Under the pieces are notes generated by a model. It was not told the DNA's origin. It ran no database searches and saw only the letters and a list, made by a program, of their open reading frames with translations. This document shows positions 61,892 to 64,000 of a DNA stretch of 64,000 nucleotides, piece by piece. The stretch lies in NCBI GenBank assembly GCA_964396555.1, contig CAYNFX010000001.1, positions 1-64,000 of the forward strand, written 5' to 3'. Source of the stretch: Geofilum sp964396555. Its GTDB lineage: Bacteria; Bacteroidota; Bacteroidia; Bacteroidales; Marinilabiliaceae. Within the stretch, counting starts at the first letter, position 1. Each line of letters opens with the position of its first letter. Made by a program: the position numbers and the translations under genes.

Positions 61892-63325
61892 TTAGTCAAG
61901 CCTCCTGTGCTTTACATATTTCACTCTAAAAACTGGGTTGCCAGATGCTACATTATTAAATAGGACTACCCTGTTAAAATTGAATTGAGCTGAAGGAAGT
62001 TGAAGGTACAGAATAGGAACTTCGACTTTTCCCAATGCTGCATCTTCGAAAAATGCCTGGTTAAGTTTGAATGTATAAGTAAGGGTACTTACATCAAAGG
62101 CTGCGGCAGAGGTTATAAACATTGCAACTTCATCTCCATCACTATCTATATAGGTGGGAGTTTTCATTATTCCCCTGCTGTCCTTCATTTTTATCTGAAG
62201 TACATTGCTGGCTGGGGTAAACAGCCCGTTTACTTTGGTAAGTGTGTCAGCTATGAAAGTTAGATCTACTCCACTGATACCTATCTGTAGGTCTCCCGAG
62301 TTATTTTCCAATGAATCCTTCCATTCATATACTAAGGAACTAATATCAAATTCAGCATAACTGCCTGCCAGACCCTGTATCATTAACATCGAAGCATCAG
62401 TTGTTCCAGTTACAATAGAGCTTGAGAATGAATGAGAATACATGTTGAAGAATCTTGAGGAATGATCTATAGGGAAATTATATTCGTACTTTTTTATAGA
62501 GTCATTGGTGATTTGCTTGTGGTAATGCAAAACAAGTTTCGCATCCCTGTTGTAAAGGTTAAACAGAAGCAGAGAACCTGCTGATGAAGGATTAGAAGGA
62601 GTGGTTATATAAAGGCCATTAAAGGCTTCCTTGAAAAGCTCATCACTGCTTAACTGTTCTGATGTCAGATTGAATAGCTTGTCAGCAACTTCGTCAGCAA
62701 GTTTTATCTTCATCGTATATAGACCTTGTAAAGTATTCCATGTCGAGTCTGTCAGGGTATCGCCAACTCCGCCATGTACAGTATATTCCTTCTCCGCAAG
62801 CAGGTTGGCATAGTATTTACCCATTATTTCATAGTCGTTATAATATCTGGTATTGGAGGATGCTTTTTCGAGTCTCTCACTCAACTCATAAACATGTAGC
62901 TTTTGTTTGGCATCTAATTTCCCAAACCAGTCCTGATAGAAGTAAGGAAGGTGGAGAATTACGGAGTCTGGAAACATTTTCTCTTGCGCGGGTGTTTTTG
63001 TATCCGGATCATAAAAGAATGGATCAATACCCGCTTTTGATAATGAAAACTCTGAAACGAAGTCGGCCTTTGCAGGACCGAAGATTGGATCGCTGAAATA
63101 TCCAAGGATTGCAGTAGCTCCATTTGAGTGGCTGTCAGTAATAACCCTATCGGGTATTATATTCTTAGCATAAAAATCTTTGCTTACACTATTTGCATGA
63201 ATCATATCTGATTTAGGCATGGTGTCAAGCCCAATGTTTGCAGGATCATTACTGCATGAAGCGAAAACAGCAGGCAACAGGCATAAAGCTGTCAGTTTGA
63301 AAAGCCCAGATATTTTGTTTGACAT
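61892..63325 (-). CDS. DUF4270 family lipoprotein
   Basis: This 477-aa protein has a lipoprotein signal peptide with lipobox FASC (cleavage near Cys23). The body matches what I know of the DUF4270 family: CSNDPANIGLDTMPKSDMI near the start, then VITDSHSNGATAILGYFSDPIFGPAKADFVSEFSLS and beta-rich segments with LHLPYFYQDWFG and YVKHRRLD at the end. It is probably attached to the outer membrane; its role is unknown. In Bacteroidota these genes often lie next to a starch/glycogen synthase, as here. Confidence 0.85.
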   Translation of the reverse strand: MSNKISGLFKLTALCLLPAVFASCSNDPANIGLDTMPKSDMIHANSVSKDFYAKNIIPDRVITDSHSNGATAILGYFSDPIFGPAKADFVSEFSLSKAGIDPFFYDPDTKTPAQEKMFPDSVILHLPYFYQDWFGKLDAKQKLHVYELSERLEKASSNTRYYNDYEIMGKYYANLLAEKEYTVHGGVGDTLTDSTWNTLQGLYTMKIKLADEVADKLFNLTSEQLSSDELFKEAFNGLYITTPSNPSSAGSLLLFNLYNRDAKLVLHYHKQITNDSIKKYEYNFPIDHSSRFFNMYSHSFSSSIVTGTTDASMLMIQGLAGSYAEFDISSLVYEWKDSLENNSGDLQIGISGVDLTFIADTLTKVNGLFTPASNVLQIKMKDSRGIMKTPTYIDSDGDEVAMFITSAAAFDVSTLTYTFKLNQAFFEDAALGKVEVPILYLQLPSAQFNFNRVVLFNNVASGNPVFRVKYVKHRRLD

Positions 63326-63375
63326 ATAGTCTTGTTAATATTATTGATTAAGTCTCCTATCTCCACTCTATCTTC

Positions 63376-64000
63376 TTACAACGCATCATAAAAGTCATTG
63401 TAAGCATCTACATAATCTTCTTCCCCCTGGTAGTCCAAAAAAGGTTTACCGCATTCCTTTGCATATTTCTCAACTTCAGGATCCACCACGCTACTTGCCT
63501 TTATAACGCCATCCGACATATTTATTGCTAGCTTGCTAAGGCTCGCATAAGATGGATCATCTAGCAGTTTAAGATCCTTCTCCGAAACTCCCATGGCTTT
63601 GATTTTTGCTTTGATCCCTTTGTCCAAAGGCTGTGTAAAAGCATCATTATATAGAGTATATACAACCTTTGCCTTTGCAAAGAAGGGGTCGTCATGCATG
63701 GTCTTCTTGATAAGGACCGGAGCAAGTGCAGTGAACCAGCCGTTACAATGAACCACATCAGGTGCCCATCTAAGCTTCTTAATAGTTTCCAAAACCCCGC
63801 GGGCAAAGAATAGTACACGCTCATCATTGTCTGCAAATTCAGTGCCATCGTCGTCTGCTGTCGTGCATTTCCTTTGAAAATAATCGTCGTTGTCAATGAA
63901 GTAAACCTGCATTCTTGCAGCTTGTAGTGAAGCAACTTTTATAATGAGTGGGTGGTCTGTATCATTGATGATAAGGTTCATTCCCGAAAGACGAATGACT
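63376..64000 (-). CDS. glgA: Starch/glycogen synthase catalytic region (5' end outside window)
   Basis: The frame runs past the window edge; the ATG at 63981 is internal because upstream codons read VIRLSG, in line with the family. Visible are NDTDHPLIIKVASLQAARMQVYFIDNDDYFQRK and DVVHCNGWFTALAPVLIKK, with the H-x-x-W segment of the GT5 domain, followed by VVYTLYNDAF. The gene then stops after ~208 visible codons without the GT1 (Glycos_transf_1) domain of bacterial GlgA. Bacteroidota encode such short GT5-only proteins. It transfers glucose from ADP-glucose in classical members; activity of the short form is less sure. Confidence 0.85.
   Translation of the reverse strand, partial: VIRLSGMNLIINDTDHPLIIKVASLQAARMQVYFIDNDDYFQRKCTTADDDGTEFADNDERVLFFARGVLETIKKLRWAPDVVHCNGWFTALAPVLIKKTMHDDPFFAKAKVVYTLYNDAFTQPLDKGIKAKIKAMGVSEKDLKLLDDPSYASLSKLAINMSDGVIKASSVVDPEVEKYAKECGKPFLDYQGEEDYVDAYNDFYDAL

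Noticed and set aside
1..64000. CRISPR arrays, insertion sequences, prophage or integron parts
   Set aside because: No regularly spaced repeats, transposase, integrase or phage-like genes were seen.

Overview
The window is chromosomal DNA from a member of the Bacteroidota, most likely a free-living or environmental Bacteroidales/Marinilabiliales-type organism. The evidence is a secreted protein with a type IX secretion (T9SS) C-terminal sorting tail, TonB proteins of the Bacteroidota pattern (MEVKKSPKA... N-terminus), DUF2723, DUF6427 and DUF4270 proteins, a diheme-type succinate dehydrogenase operon in the order sdhC-sdhA-sdhB, -7 promoter elements of the TAnnTTTG type, and mostly weak Shine-Dalgarno sequences. 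No insertion sequence, prophage, CRISPR array, resistance island or rRNA operon is visible. The region is a mosaic of short operons and single housekeeping genes with tRNAs between them.

Layout. 1-9 kb: the end of frr, a T9SS-secreted endonuclease-I-like protein whose catalytic site looks eroded, efp, a SpoIIE-type phosphatase facing a six-TM hybrid histidine kinase, and a copper P-type ATPase. 9-12.6 kb: tRNA-Leu, recO, a fold-type-I aminotransferase lacking the PLP lysine, tRNA-Arg, a YqaA/DedA-like membrane protein, a REP-like inverted repeat and a secreted CAP protein. 12.9-19.7 kb: sdhCAB, then a MATE transporter, a cytidylate-kinase-like protein and an outer-membrane barrel. 20-23.6 kb: rplM-rpsI-rpsB-tsf, then pyrH. 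23.7-32 kb: small membrane proteins, a TlpA-like thioredoxin, tRNA-Gln, and the run DUF2723 - polysaccharide deacetylase - purD - DUF6427. 32-37.6 kb: an overlapping gene pair encoding a solute-binding lipoprotein and a large hybrid kinase (a possible periplasmic sensing module), an LPG-synthase-like membrane protein and tRNA-Ala. 37.9-41.7 kb: three tandem tonB paralogues, then hflX. 41.8-50.9 kb: fhs, asd, a lamin-tail-domain secreted protein, and punA-lpxK-sppA. 51-54.6 kb: folK, upp, a GNAT/FemAB-like protein, radC, and rpsT between two identical tRNA-Glu genes. 54.8-64 kb: nagB, metK, a deacetylase-like protein with a nucleotide-sugar dehydrogenase and an acetyltransferase (surface polysaccharide precursors), an NAD-dependent epimerase, ribE, a DUF4270 lipoprotein and the 3' part of a starch/glycogen synthase.

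No single large novel system was found. The strongest leads are two predicted pseudoenzymes (the endonuclease-I-like secreted protein and the lysine-less aminotransferase), the stand-alone binding-protein/kinase pair that resembles TorT-TorS in architecture, the tonB triplication with a divergent middle copy, and candidate RNA hairpins in the ribosomal-protein and metK leaders. All functional statements rest on reading motifs by eye; no database search was run.
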